A DNA stretch of 64,000 nucleotides from JBBROS01 sp965199595 (lineage in GTDB: Bacteria > Pseudomonadota > Alphaproteobacteria > Acetobacterales > Acetobacteraceae). Under the pieces are notes generated by a model. It saw only the letters and a list, made by a program, of their open reading frames with translations. It made no database searches and had not been told where the DNA came from. Positions 53,510-63,600 of the stretch are shown piece by piece (position 1 is the first letter of the stretch; every line of letters starts with the position of its first letter). Both the position numbers and the translations under genes were made by a program. Location of the stretch: NCBI GenBank assembly GCA_965199595.1, contig OZ241182.1, positions 3,348,001 to 3,412,000 on the forward strand. Reading direction: 5' to 3'.

Positions 53510-53544
53510 TGGCGCGTCCCCTTCCTGTTCAGCTCTTGACCGGG

Positions 53545-54765
53545 TCAGCTCTTGACCAGCGCGCAGCCGCCCTTGTCCATCGGACGAAACGCTTCATCGG
53601 CCGGCGTGGTCGCCAGCAGCTTGTAGTAGTCCCACGGCCCCTTGCTCTCGGAAGGCTTCTTCACCTCCCAGAGGTAGGAGGGATGGATCTTGCGGCCGTC
53701 GGCACGGATGCGGCCGGGTCCGAAGCAGTCGTCATCGGTCGGCATGGCCTTCATGGCGGTGACGGTGGCGGCACCGTCGAGCTTGGCCTTCGCCGGGCCC
53801 ATGGCGTCAGCGGTCTTCAGGTAGTGCAGGATGCTGGAATACACCCCGGCATGCACCATGGTCGGCCGCAGGGTCGGCGCCTTCGGCTTCAACCGTTCGC
53901 TGAATGCCCGGGTGCGGTCGTTCATGTCCCAGTAGAAGCTGTCGGTCAGCGCGATGCCCTGCGCCACCTGCAGCCCCAGCGAATGCACGTCGCTGATGAA
54001 CAGCAGCAGCCCGGCCAGCTTCATCTTGATGCCGAACTCCTGCGCCTGCTTGATGGTGTTCACCGTGTCGGCCCCGGCATTGGCGATGCCAAGCACCTTG
54101 GCGCCCGACGCCTGCGCCTGCAGCAGCAGCGACGAGAAGTCCGTGGTGCCGGGGAACGGGTACTTGACCCCACCCGCCACCTTGCCGCCCGCCGTGGTCA
54201 CGAACTCCGTGGTATCGCGCTGCAGGGCGTTGCCGAAGGCGTAGTCCGCCGTGATGAAGAACCAGCTGTCTCCGCCAGCCTTGACCAGCGCGCCGCCCGT
54301 GCTCTTCGCGAGCATATAGGTGTCGTACGCCCAATGGATGGTGTTAGCGTTGCACTGCGCGGCCGTGAGGTCCGACGTCGCGGCACCGGAGTTCATGTAG
54401 ACCTTGTTCTTGTCCCTCGCGACGCCCGCCACCGCCAGCGCCACACCGCTGTTGGCGACCTCGGCGATCACATCGACACCGCTGTCGCACCAATGCCGCG
54501 CGATGCCGGCGCCGATATCCGCCTTGTTCTGGTGGTCGGCCTGGATGATCTCGACCGTGAAGCCCTTGCCCGCCATCCCGAAATCCTCGGTGGCCTGCTG
54601 CGCCGCCTTCACCGCCAGCGGCCCCGCCAGATCCTGATACGGGCCCGACAGGTCCGTCAGGATCCCGATCTTGAGTGCCGGCAGCGCCTGTGCCCGGCCC
54701 ACGAGCGGGACAGCCATGGACGCGCCGAAAGCGGTTGCAGCCAGAGTGCGGCGAGTGATCGACAA
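53545..54765 (-). CDS. Liv-type ABC transporter substrate-binding protein, copy 2
   Basis: A 406-residue type I binding protein, the same length as copy 1 and clearly homologous to it. Both share ADHQNK, TIHW-YDTYMLAKSTGGA, the TTDFSS segment, and FYWDMNDRTRAF. The signal is MSITRRTLAATAFGASMAVP. It lies 35 bases upstream of copy 1 and downstream of livF. Tandem duplication with two ligands or affinities for one permease is the likely reason for the pair. Confidence 0.93.
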   Translation of the reverse strand: MSITRRTLAATAFGASMAVPLVGRAQALPALKIGILTDLSGPYQDLAGPLAVKAAQQATEDFGMAGKGFTVEIIQADHQNKADIGAGIARHWCDSGVDVIAEVANSGVALAVAGVARDKNKVYMNSGAATSDLTAAQCNANTIHWAYDTYMLAKSTGGALVKAGGDSWFFITADYAFGNALQRDTTEFVTTAGGKVAGGVKYPFPGTTDFSSLLLQAQASGAKVLGIANAGADTVNTIKQAQEFGIKMKLAGLLLFISDVHSLGLQVAQGIALTDSFYWDMNDRTRAFSERLKPKAPTLRPTMVHAGVYSSILHYLKTADAMGPAKAKLDGAATVTAMKAMPTDDDCFGPGRIRADGRKIHPSYLWEVKKPSESKGPWDYYKLLATTPADEAFRPMDKGGCALVKS

Positions 54766-54795
54766 GGCGAGGCCTCCTGGTGTTGGGGTTCGCGG

Positions 54796-55488
54796 CTAGA
54801 CGCCGAGGTATTCGTGCAGCTTGTCCATGTTCGCCGACAGCGCGGCATTCGGGATCATGTCCACGATCCGGCCGTGATCCATCACGTAATGCCGGTCCGC
54901 CACCGTCGCGGCGAAGCGGAAGTTCTGCTCCACCAGCAGCACCGTGAACCCCCTCGCCTTGATCTCGCGGATGGTGTGGCCGATCTGCTGGATGATCACC
55001 GGCGCCAGGCCCTCGGTCGGCTCGTCAAGCAGCAGCAGCCGGGCTCCGGTTCGCAGGATGCGCCCGATCGCCAGCATCTGCTGCTCACCGCCCGAAAGCT
55101 TGGTGCCCTGGCTGTTGGCGCGCTCCTTCAGGTTCGGGAACAGCGTGTGGATCTCGGCCACCGTCATGCCGCCGGGCGCGATCTGCGGCGGCAGCATCAG
55201 GTTTTCCGTGACGTTGAGGCTGGCGAAGATGCCGCGCTCCTCCGGGCAGATGGCGATCCCGGCCCGGGCGATGCCGTCCGGCGCCATGCCGATCGTCTCC
55301 CGCCCCTTGAACTGCACACTGCCGGCCCGGCGCGGCACCAGGCCCATGATGCTTTTCATGGTGGTGGTCTTGCCGGCACCGTTGCGGCCCAGCAGGGTGA
55401 CGACCTCGCCCTCCTGCACGTTGAAGTCGACGCCGTGCAGGATGTGGCTCTCGCCATACCAGGCGTTGAGTCCGTTGACCTCCAACAT
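54796..55488 (-). CDS. livF: Liv-type ABC transporter ATP-binding protein (LivF-like)
   Basis: A 230-residue ATPase. Walker A is LLGRNGAGKTTTMKSIMGL near residue 33, the signature is KLSGGEQQMLAIGRILR near 130, and Walker B is LLLLDEPTEGLAP, the LivF form with TEGLAP. PEERGIFASLNVTENLML near 85 is also diagnostic. ATG 55488 is chosen; GTG 55497 would give a GTGA overlap with the livG stop. Confidence 0.94.
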   Translation of the reverse strand: MLEVNGLNAWYGESHILHGVDFNVQEGEVVTLLGRNGAGKTTTMKSIMGLVPRRAGSVQFKGRETIGMAPDGIARAGIAICPEERGIFASLNVTENLMLPPQIAPGGMTVAEIHTLFPNLKERANSQGTKLSGGEQQMLAIGRILRTGARLLLLDEPTEGLAPVIIQQIGHTIREIKARGFTVLLVEQNFRFAATVADRHYVMDHGRIVDMIPNAALSANMDKLHEYLGV

Positions 55489-55493
55489 GGCGC

Positions 55494-56243
55494 TCACTCC
55501 GGGGCGCCCAGATAGGCCGTCACGACATCGGGGTTCTTGCTCACGCTGGCATAATCCCCTTCGGCCAGGATCTGCCCGCGCGCCAGCACCGTGATGCGGT
55601 CGCACAGGCCTTCCACCACACCCAGATTGTGCTCGACCATCAGGATGGTCCGCCCGGCGCGGATCCGCTTGATCAGCTGCACGACGCGGTCCACGTCCTC
55701 GTGCGTCATGCCCGCCGTGGGTTCGTCCAGCAGCAGCATGGTCGGCTCCAGCGCCAGCGTGGTGGCAATCTCCAGCGCCCGCTTCCGGCCATAGCTCAGC
55801 AGCGCCGCCGTGGTGCCCTCGTAGCCTTCGAGGCCGACATCGGCCAGCAGCCCGCAGGCCTGGTCGTCGAACTGGTTCAGCAGCGTATCCGAGCGCCAGA
55901 AGTCGAACGAGGCCCCCCGCTTGCGCTGCAACGCCAGCCGCACGTTCTCCAGCGCCGTCAGGTGCGGGAACACGGCCGAGATCTGGAAGCTCCGCACCAG
56001 GCCCAGGCGCGCCACCGCCGCCGGCTTCAGGCCGGTGATGTCGGCGCCCTTGAACCGGATGGTCCCGCGCGTGGGCGCCAGGAACTTGGTCAGCAGGTTG
56101 AAACAGGTCGTCTTGCCGGCGCCGTTCGGGCCGATCAAGGCATGGATCGTCCCCTCCTGCACGCGCAGGCCGACGTCTTTAACTGCCACGAACCCCCGGA
56201 ATTCCCGTGTGAGCCCGGACGTCTCCAGGATGGTGTCGGACAC
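55494..56243 (-). CDS. livG: Liv-type ABC transporter ATP-binding protein (LivG-like)
   Basis: A 249-residue ATPase. Walker A is LIGPNGAGKTTCFNLLTKF near residue 36, GLVRSFQISAVFPHLTALEN near 83 is the LivG Q-loop region, the signature is LLSYGRKRALEIATTLAL, and Walker B is MLLLDEPTAGMTHED. The signature reads LSYG rather than LSGG, normal for LivG. GTG 56243 is selected for the GGGGAGG ribosome site ahead of it. It is the first gene of the operon, divergent from the ECF sigma gene. Confidence 0.93.
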   Translation of the reverse strand: MSDTILETSGLTREFRGFVAVKDVGLRVQEGTIHALIGPNGAGKTTCFNLLTKFLAPTRGTIRFKGADITGLKPAAVARLGLVRSFQISAVFPHLTALENVRLALQRKRGASFDFWRSDTLLNQFDDQACGLLADVGLEGYEGTTAALLSYGRKRALEIATTLALEPTMLLLDEPTAGMTHEDVDRVVQLIKRIRAGRTILMVEHNLGVVEGLCDRITVLARGQILAEGDYASVSKNPDVVTAYLGAPE

Positions 56244-56451
56244 CCCGGCGCCTCCCCAATGATGATACTTGCTTCGTTGATTTGCATATCGCCGAAGCTT
56301 GCGCAAGATTGTTGCACGGCCTTCCGGCGAAAGTTCCGCGGTCGAGCCGCCCGCCGGCAGCCATCCAGGCCCCCGCATCCATGGGCGCGGCCCGCGTGGG
56401 TTGCAGCGGCCGCCCTCGTATTACCATCATGTGCAGGCCATCTTCGCGTCC
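56244..56451. promoter_or_regulatory. Divergent promoter region between livG and the ECF sigma gene
   Basis: About 208 bp without a gene. It contains the perfect 10-bp palindrome CTTGCGCAAG at 56298-56307 and a relatively AT-rich stretch at 56257-56290. I see no convincing ECF-type -35 (AAC-containing) or -10 pair by eye. Confidence 0.4.
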
Positions 56452-57006
56452 ATGACCGATCCCACCGGCTCCCTCCCGACCGACGCAGAGCTGCTGACCC
56501 GCTCCGCACAGGGCGACCGCACCGCGTTCGACACGCTGGCCGGGCGCTATGGCCTGCGCCTGCGCCGGGCCGCCATGCGCGTGCTGGACGATCCGGCGGC
56601 GGCCGAGGACGTCGCCCAGGAAACCCTGCTCCGCGCCTGGACGCGCGCCGCCTCCTATCGCCCGGAGCAGGCTGGCGTCGGCACCTGGTTGCACCGCATC
56701 GCGGTGAACGCCGCCATCGACCGGATCCGCGCCACCCGGCCGACCGCCGAGCTGAGCGAGGAGCTGCCGGACACCGGCATGGGCGCCGAGCTGGCCCTCG
56801 CCGGCCGCCAGCGCAACCAGGTGCTGGCCCAGGCGATCGCCGCCCTGCCGGACCGCCAGCGCACCGCCATCACTCTCACCTATGGGCAGGGCTGGTCCGG
56901 CGCCCGGGCCGCCCAGGCGCTCAGCGTCTCCGCCCGCGCGCTGGAGGGCCTTCTGCACCGCAGCCGCAAGGCCTTGCGTGCCTATATGGACGAGCGCGGC
57001 GCATGA
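56452..57006 (+). CDS. ECF sigma factor (sigma-70 family, RpoE/CnrH-like)
   Basis: A 184-residue sigma factor. Region 2 is at ~12-82, with DPAAAEDVAQETLLRAW (region 2.3/2.4 promoter melting and -10 recognition). Region 4 is at ~120-175, with ALPDRQRTAITLTYGQGWSG then LSVSARALEGLLHRSRKALR (helix-turn-helix for -35 recognition). There is no extra C-terminal domain. ATG 56452 is chosen; GTG 56431 is an alternative. Its stop overlaps the start of the next gene (ATGA). As the first gene of an efflux operon it probably directs that operon's own transcription. Confidence 0.93.
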   Translation: MTDPTGSLPTDAELLTRSAQGDRTAFDTLAGRYGLRLRRAAMRVLDDPAAAEDVAQETLLRAWTRAASYRPEQAGVGTWLHRIAVNAAIDRIRATRPTAELSEELPDTGMGAELALAGRQRNQVLAQAIAALPDRQRTAITLTYGQGWSGARAAQALSVSARALEGLLHRSRKALRAYMDERGA

Positions 57007-57392
57007 TCTGGATGACGGCCCGGCGCTTCGACTGGATCCTCCGCAGCCGCGGCACCCGCCTCGCCGCCTGGCCCGGTGCCGAGCGGGAGGCCGCGTTGCG
57101 CCTGCTCCGCCGCAGCGCCGCCGCCCGCAGCGCCCTTGCCGACGCATTGGCGCTCGAGGACGGTCCGGAGCCCGACCCGGTCGCCCTTGGCCGTATGCAG
57201 GGCACCGTCCGTCACGCCCTGCTTCCCGCGACCCCGGTGCTGCGCGGCATCCGCTGGGGCGCCATCGCGGCTTGCGTGGCCGCCGGGCTGTATCTTGGCG
57301 TCCCGGCGCTCGACCTGGTGCCGGATTACGAGCCGGGCCCCACCATGCAGGCCACGTCTCCCGCCATGGTGCTGGCAGCGCTCGATCAGTGA
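57003..57392 (+). CDS. Small membrane protein, candidate anti-sigma factor
   Basis: A 129-residue protein with a basic cytoplasmic N-terminus (residues 1-~80), a hydrophobic segment at ~84-105 (WGAIAACVAAGLYLGVP), and a short periplasmic tail. It overlaps the ECF sigma stop by four bases. This position and topology fit a membrane-anchored anti-sigma of the CnrY/NccY kind. No zinc-binding HxxxCxxC (ZAS) motif is present. The role is inferred from position, not from recognised sequence similarity. Confidence 0.7.
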   Translation: MIWMTARRFDWILRSRGTRLAAWPGAEREAALRLLRRSAAARSALADALALEDGPEPDPVALGRMQGTVRHALLPATPVLRGIRWGAIAACVAAGLYLGVPALDLVPDYEPGPTMQATSPAMVLAALDQ

Positions 57393-57426
57393 GTGCGGCC
57401 CCGATGCGTCCCCCAGCGATCCCGGC

Positions 57427-57909
57427 ATGAGCGGCGCCGCAGCACGGCCGTGGCGGCCCTGGCGGCCCCGCCCCTTGCTGGAGCCGTGGCGCACGCGGCT
57501 GCTCTGGCTGTCGCTGGGCCTCAACCTGTTCCTGGTGGCGCTGGTGGCGGCACCGCATATGTGGCCGCATCGCCCGGGTGGCCCACCGGGCTTCGACGGC
57601 CTGGTGCGGCGCATGGCCCGCAGCCTGCCGCCCGCCGACGCCGACGGCTTCCGCGCCGCGATGGACCGCGAACGCCCCTGGTATGAGATGAGCCGGCAGC
57701 GCCTGGCCGATGCGCGCATGGAGATCGGCCGGCAGATCGGCCGGCAGCCCTTCGACCCGGCCGCCACCCGCGCCGCGATGAGCGAGATGCAGAACCGCCT
57801 GCGGGAAAGCTCGCTCCGCTTCGATGAGAGCCTGGTCACCGCCCTCGCCGGCCTCTCGCCCGAAGCCCGCGCGCAACTCTCCGCGGACATGACCCGGCAC
57901 CACCGATGA
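57427..57909 (+). CDS. Periplasmic metal-sensor-like protein (CnrX/ZraP/CpxP-like)
   Basis: A 160-residue protein with one N-terminal membrane anchor (~24-43) and a periplasmic helical domain. His-containing PHMWPHRPGG lies just past the anchor, and the long amphipathic helices (~60-150) contain RAAMDRERPWYEMSRQRLAD and RAAMSEMQNRLRES. This matches Metal_resist/CnrX-type sensors, which bind metal and relieve anti-sigma inhibition. It ends in HHR. The stop overlaps the next gene (ATGA). It starts 34 bases after the anti-sigma candidate. Confidence 0.75.
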   Translation: MSGAAARPWRPWRPRPLLEPWRTRLLWLSLGLNLFLVALVAAPHMWPHRPGGPPGFDGLVRRMARSLPPADADGFRAAMDRERPWYEMSRQRLADARMEIGRQIGRQPFDPAATRAAMSEMQNRLRESSLRFDESLVTALAGLSPEARAQLSADMTRHHR

Positions 57910-59429
57910 AGCGCCGCACCCTGCTGCTCGCCACGGCGGGCCTCGCCGGCTGCCGCCTGGGGCCCGAGTACGAACGCCCGGCGCTCGACCTCCCGGCCGC
58001 GTTCCGCGCCACGCCCGACAACGCGGTCGCCGCCTGGCCCGAGGCCGGCTGGTGGCGCGCCTTCGGCTCCCCCGAGCTGGACCAGCTGATCGAACGCGCC
58101 CGCGGCTACAACACGGACCTCGCCGCCGCCGCCGCCCGCATCGTGCAGGCCGATGCCCAGGCGCGCATCAGCGGCGCCCCGCTGCTGCCGACCATCAACG
58201 GCACGGGCAGCTTCAGCTACAACCGCACCGGAACCGGCGAGAGCAGCAGCCGCAGCCGCACCAGCAGCGTGATCAGCAGCCTGGGCGCCGGCAGCCTGGG
58301 CACCGGCACCCTGGGCGCCGGCAGCCTGGGCACCGGCAGCGTGGCGACCAGCAGCGTGGTCACCACCAGCAGCAACAGCCACTACTTCGACAGCCGCAGC
58401 TACAGCCTGGGCCTGGGCACCAGCTACGACCTGGACTTCTGGGGCCGCAACCGCGCCAACTTCCAGTCCGCCCAGGCCTCGGCGCTGTCCACCCGCTTCG
58501 ACCAGGAGACGGTGGCGCTCACCGTCATCGCCTCGGTCGCCAACACCTATTTCCAGGTGCTCGCCGGGCAGGACCGCCTGCGGGTGGCGCAGCGCAACCT
58601 GCGCGACGCCGAGCGCATCCTGGGGGCCTACCGGGCCCGCCTCTCGGTCGGCACCGCCAACGCGCTGGACGTGTCGCAGCAGGAGGCGCTGGTTGCCGGG
58701 CAGCGCGCCAACCTGCCAAGCTTCCAGAACACCATCGAGCAGCAGCGCATCGCCCTCGGCATCCTGGTCGGCACGCCGCCGGAACGGGTGACGATCGCCG
58801 GCGGCTCGCTGGAGGGGCTGCCGGTGCCGATGGTGGTGCCCGGCCTGCCCTCCGAGCTGCTGCAGCGCCGCCCCGACGTCGCCAGCGCCGAGACGCTGCT
58901 GATCGCCGCCAACGCCAACATCCGCGCCGCCCGCGCCGCCTTCTTCCCCGACATCACCCTGACCGCGCAGGGCGGCCTGACCAGCGCCGCGCTCAGCACC
59001 CTCACCGGACCCGGCACCCTCGTGGCGCAGCTGGCCGCCGCCCTCGCCCAGCCGATCTTCGACAACGGCCTGCGCCGCGGCCAGCTGGACGTGGCGAAAG
59101 GCCGCTACCAGGAACTGGTGGCCGACTACGCCAGGGCCATCCTGCAGAGCTTCACCGACGTGGAGCAGGCGCTCACCGCCATCCGCTACGTGGGCGAGCA
59201 GGAAGCGCTTGAGCAGGCGGCCATCAAGGTGGCACAGCGGTCCGCGGATATCGCCAATGCACAGCTCCAGGCCGGGACCATCGACATCATCACCTCCCTC
59301 AACACCCAGCAGACGCTCTACAACGATCTCGACCTGCTGACCCAGATCCGGCTCGCGCGCTTCCAGGCGCTGGTGAACCTGTACAAGGCCCTGGGCGGCG
59401 GCTGGCAGCAGCAGGGAGCGGCCCCATGA
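57906..59429 (+). CDS. NodT-family RND outer-membrane efflux lipoprotein
   Basis: A 507-residue TolC-like protein. The lipobox LAGC (Cys16) follows MKRRTLLLATAG. Two OEP repeats occupy ~40-270 and ~280-500, with LDFWGRNRANFQSAQAS near residue 176 and QRRPDVASAETLLIAANANI near 318 as family hallmarks. A Ser/Gly/Thr-rich insert at ~115-160 precedes the second half and contains a 30-bp coding repeat. It forms the outer-membrane channel for the pump encoded by the next three genes, and its stop overlaps the MFP start (ATGA). Confidence 0.94.
   Translation: MKRRTLLLATAGLAGCRLGPEYERPALDLPAAFRATPDNAVAAWPEAGWWRAFGSPELDQLIERARGYNTDLAAAAARIVQADAQARISGAPLLPTINGTGSFSYNRTGTGESSSRSRTSSVISSLGAGSLGTGTLGAGSLGTGSVATSSVVTTSSNSHYFDSRSYSLGLGTSYDLDFWGRNRANFQSAQASALSTRFDQETVALTVIASVANTYFQVLAGQDRLRVAQRNLRDAERILGAYRARLSVGTANALDVSQQEALVAGQRANLPSFQNTIEQQRIALGILVGTPPERVTIAGGSLEGLPVPMVVPGLPSELLQRRPDVASAETLLIAANANIRAARAAFFPDITLTAQGGLTSAALSTLTGPGTLVAQLAAALAQPIFDNGLRRGQLDVAKGRYQELVADYARAILQSFTDVEQALTAIRYVGEQEALEQAAIKVAQRSADIANAQLQAGTIDIITSLNTQQTLYNDLDLLTQIRLARFQALVNLYKALGGGWQQQGAAP
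58281..58340 (+). repeat. Two 30-bp coding repeats in the NodT-like gene
   Basis: Copies at 58281-58310 and 58311-58340 differ at one base and each encodes LGAGSLGTG plus one residue (T or S). A third, partial unit precedes the block. The insert lies at residues ~126-145, a loop position in TolC-type channels. Slippage between copies would change the loop length in steps of ten residues. Confidence 0.85.
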
Positions 59430-60688
59430 AGCGCCTGCTCGTCGTGGTCATCCTGCTGTGCCTGGCCGGGGCAGCCGGGCTGTGGCTGCTCGGCTACCGC
59501 CCGGTGTTCGAGGGCGGCGGCATCGGCCTCGCCAGGCCCCAGCAGACAGCGGCGACGGCCCCGGCGGCTGGCGGCCGCCGTCGCGGTGCGCCGGACCCGG
59601 ACCAGCCGATCCCGGTGGTGATGACCAGGGCCGAGGCGCGTGACGTGCCGATCTACCTCGACGGCCTCGGCACCGTGCAGGCCTTCAACACGGTGCAGGT
59701 GCGCGCCATGATCGAGGGCCCGCTGGTGGAGGTGCGGTTCAAGGAGGGCCAGGACGTGAAGCGCGGCGACGTGCTGGCGCTGATCGACCCCCGCCCCACC
59801 CAGGCGACGCTGGACGCCGCCCTGGCCAAGAAGCAGCAGGACGAAGCCTATCTGGCCAATGCCCGCCTCGATGCCGCCCGCTACCAGAAGCTTGCCGCCA
59901 CCGCCTACAGCAGCGCCCAGCAATCCGACACCGCACGCTCCCAGGTATCACAGTTGGAGGCGCAGGCGCGCGGCGACCAGGCGCAGATCGACACCGCCCG
60001 CACCCAGCTGAGCTACACCAGCATCACCGCGCCGTTCGATGGCCGGGTCGGGCTGCGCCAGGTGGATGTCGGCAACATCGTGCACACCAGCGACGCCACG
60101 CCCATCACGGTGCTGACCCAGCTGATGCCGATCTCCGTGGTGTTCACCCTGCCGCAGCAGCAGCTGCCGGCCGTCGCCAGCGCCATGCAGGCCGGGCCGC
60201 CCGAGGTGCTGGCGCTGGAATCCGGCAACGCCCGGCAGACGCTGGACCGCGGCAGGCTCGCGGTGCTGGACAACCAGGTGGACAGCAGCACCGGCACCAT
60301 CAAGCTCAAGGCGACCTTCCCCAATGCCGGCCTCAAGCTCTGGCCCGGCGGCTTCGTCAACGTCCGCATGCTGGTGAACACCGAGAAGAACGCCATCACC
60401 GTCCCGCCCGCCGCGGTGCAGCGGGGGCCGCGCGGCACCTATGTGTTCGTCATCAACCCGGACATGACGGTGAAGCGCCAGGCCATCACGGTGGGGCACG
60501 AGGATGAACGGGTCAGCGTCATCACCACCGGGCTGAAGGCAGGGGACGAGGTGGTGGTGGACGGCGCGCAACGGCTGAGCGACACCTCGAAGGTCGCGAT
60601 CGCCGGGCCGGACGGCAATGCGCCCGACGCGGCCCCGCGGGAGCGCAGCGCCCCCGGCACCGCCCGGCGCTCGCGCACCGCCTCCTGA
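59426..60688 (+). CDS. RND efflux membrane-fusion protein (MdtA-like)
   Basis: A 420-residue periplasmic adaptor. An N-terminal anchor covers residues ~4-24. The lipoyl/hairpin part begins VQVRAMIEGPLVEVRFKEGQ near residue 90 and has coiled-coil repeats through ~175. The beta-barrel has SITAPFDGRVGLRQVDVGN near 194, and the membrane-proximal domain holds PPAAVQRGPRGTYVFVINPD near 330. Length and motifs match MdtA. It links the NodT-like channel to the RND pumps. Confidence 0.94.
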   Translation: MKRLLVVVILLCLAGAAGLWLLGYRPVFEGGGIGLARPQQTAATAPAAGGRRRGAPDPDQPIPVVMTRAEARDVPIYLDGLGTVQAFNTVQVRAMIEGPLVEVRFKEGQDVKRGDVLALIDPRPTQATLDAALAKKQQDEAYLANARLDAARYQKLAATAYSSAQQSDTARSQVSQLEAQARGDQAQIDTARTQLSYTSITAPFDGRVGLRQVDVGNIVHTSDATPITVLTQLMPISVVFTLPQQQLPAVASAMQAGPPEVLALESGNARQTLDRGRLAVLDNQVDSSTGTIKLKATFPNAGLKLWPGGFVNVRMLVNTEKNAITVPPAAVQRGPRGTYVFVINPDMTVKRQAITVGHEDERVSVITTGLKAGDEVVVDGAQRLSDTSKVAIAGPDGNAPDAAPRERSAPGTARRSRTAS

Positions 60689-60689
60689 C

Positions 60690-63600
60690 ATGAACATCTC
60701 GGCACCGTTCATCGCGCGGCCGGTCGCCACCTGGTTGCTGGCGATCGCGGTGCTGCTTGGCGGCATCCTCGGATACCGCGCCCTGCCCGTCGCCGCCCTG
60801 CCCACGGTGGACTTCCCGACCATCCAGGTGACGACGCAGCTGCCGGGCGCCGGGCCGGAGACGGTGGCGACGCTGATCACCGCCTCGCTGGAGCGGCAGT
60901 TCGGCCAGATCACCGGGCTGGCCAGCATGACCAGCACCAGCAGCGAGGGCACCAGCCAGATCACGCTGCAGTTCGGCCTGAGCCGCAAGATGGACAGTGC
61001 CGCGCAGGACGTGCAGGCCGCCATCAACGCCGCCGCCGGCACCCTGCCGGTCACGCTGCCCTACCCGCCCACCTACGCCAAGGTGAACCCGGCCGACGCG
61101 CCGATCATCTCCCTCGCCCTCACCTCCAACGGCCTGCCCATCGACCGCGTCAGCGATGCCGCGGACACGCTGCTGCAACCGAAGCTCAGCCAGATCGAGG
61201 GCGTGGGCAAGGTGACGGTGCAGGGCGGCCAGCGCCCCGCCATCCGCGTCCGCATCGACCCGGCCCGGGTCGCCGCCTATGGCCTGAGCCTCGAAGACGT
61301 CCGCACCGCCGTGGCCTCCGCCAACGTGAACGGCGCCAAGGGCGGCTTCGACGGGCCGCGCCAGGCCTACGCGCTGGGCGCCAATGACCAGCTGACCACG
61401 CCCGACGCCTACCAGAACCTGGTCATCGCCTGGCGCAACGGCGCGCCGGTCCGCCTCTCCGCTGTCGGCAGCGTGGTGGCGGGCGTGGAGAATGACCGCG
61501 TCTCCGGCTGGTACAGCGGCGCCAGCGGCCGCGGCCAGGCCGCCGTGGTGCTGGACATCCAGCGCCAGCCCGGCGCCAACATCGTCGCCACCGTCGCCGC
61601 CATCAAGGAGGCGCTGCCCGCCCTGCAACGCGCCATCCCGGCGCAGATCCGCATGGAGATCGTCACCGACCGCACCGAGACCATCCGCGCCTCGGTGGCG
61701 GATGTGCAGTTCACCCTGGCGCTGTCGATCGGCCTGGTGGTGTTCGTCATCTACCTGTTCCTGCGCAGCGCCCGCGCCACGCTGATCCCCGCCGTGGCGC
61801 TGCCGCTGTCGCTGGTCGGCACCTTCGGCGTCATGGCGCTGTGCGGCTACAGCCTCGACAACCTCAGCCTGATGGCCCTCACCGTCGCCACCGGCTTCGT
61901 GGTGGACGACGCCATCGTCATGATCGAGAACGTGGTGCGCTTCATCGAGAAGGGCGTGCCGCCGCTGGAGGCCGCCTACCGGGGCGCGGCGCAGATCGGC
62001 TTCACCATCGTGTCGCTCACCGTCAGCCTGATCGCGGTGTTCATCCCGCTGCTGTTCATGGGCGGCGTGGTCGGCCGCCTGTTCAACGAGTTCGCCGTGG
62101 TGCTCAGCACCTCCGTCATCGTCTCCGCCGTGGTGTCGCTCACGCTCACGCCCATGATGTGCGGCCGGCTGCTGCGGGCCGAGGTGAAGCCCAGCCGCCT
62201 GACCGCCTGGTTCGAGCACGGCTTCCAGGCCACTGCCCGCTTCTACCAGCGCACCCTGCAGGTCTCGCTGCGCCACCAGGGACTGACGCTGCTGGTCGCC
62301 ATCCTCACCCTCGTTGGCACCGTGGTGCTCTACGTCGTCATTCCCAAGGGCTTCCTGCCGCAGCAGGACACCGGGGTGATCATCGCCGTGACCGAGGCGG
62401 CGCAGAGCACCTCCATCCCCCGCATGCGCACCCTGCAGACCCGGCTGGCAGAGATCGCCCGCCAGGACCCGGGTGTGTCCGGCGTCGCCTCCTTCGTGGG
62501 CGCCGGCAGCATCAACGCCACGCCGAACACCGGGCGGCTCACCATCGCGCTCAAGCCCCGCAGCCAGCGTGACCTGGTGCCCGCGGTGATCGCCCGCCTG
62601 AACCAGGCGATGAGCGGCGTGCCCGGCATGTCCGTGTTCATGCAGCCGGTGCAGGACATCCAGATCGGCGCGCGCGTCAGCCGCACGCAGTTCCAGTACA
62701 CCCTGCTCGACACCGATGCGGCGGAGCTGAACACCTGGGCACCCCGCCTGGTCGCCAAGCTGCGCACCATGCCTGACCTGCAGGACGTCACCACCGACCA
62801 GCAGACCGAGGGCTTCGCCACCCGCATCCAGGTGGACCGCGACGCCGCCATGCGCCTGGGCGTGAGCATGCAGGCGGTGCAGGACACGCTGTACGACGCC
62901 TTCGGCCAGCGCCAGATCAGCACCATCTTCAGCCAGTCCAACCAGTATCGCGTGGTGCTGGAGGCGGAGCCGGACTGGCAGTCGGACCCGCTCTCGCTGT
63001 CCCGCCTGCGGGTGCCGGCCACCGGCGTCTCGCCCGCCAGCGCCGGCAGCACCAGCAACGCGGCCTCGGGCGGCACCGGCACCAGCACCGGCACCACCCA
63101 GGTGCCGTTGAGCGCCATCGCCACCGTGGTGCGTGACACCGCCCCGCTGGCCATCACTCACCAGTCGCAGTTCCCGAGCATCACCATCAGCTTCAACCTG
63201 GCCGCCGGGTCGAGCCTCAGCCACGCGGTGGCGGCGATGGCGGAGGCCGAGGCGTCGGTCGACATGCCCGGCACCATCGTCGGCAGCTATTCCGGGGATG
63301 CGGCGGAGTTCCAGACCAGCCTGGCCTCCGAGCCCTGGCTGATCGTGGCCGCCATGGTGGTGATCTACATCGTGCTGGGCGTGCTGTACGAGAGCACCAT
63401 CCACCCCATCACCATCCTCAGCACCCTGCCCTCGGCCGGCATCGGCGCATTGTTGGCGCTCATGCTGGCAGGGCTGGACCTGTCGCTGGTGGCCCTGGTC
63501 GGCATCGTGCTGCTGATGGGCATCGTGAAGAAGAACGCCATCATCCTGATCGACTTCGCGCTGGAGGCGGAGCGCGACCACGGCATGAGCCCGCGCCAGG

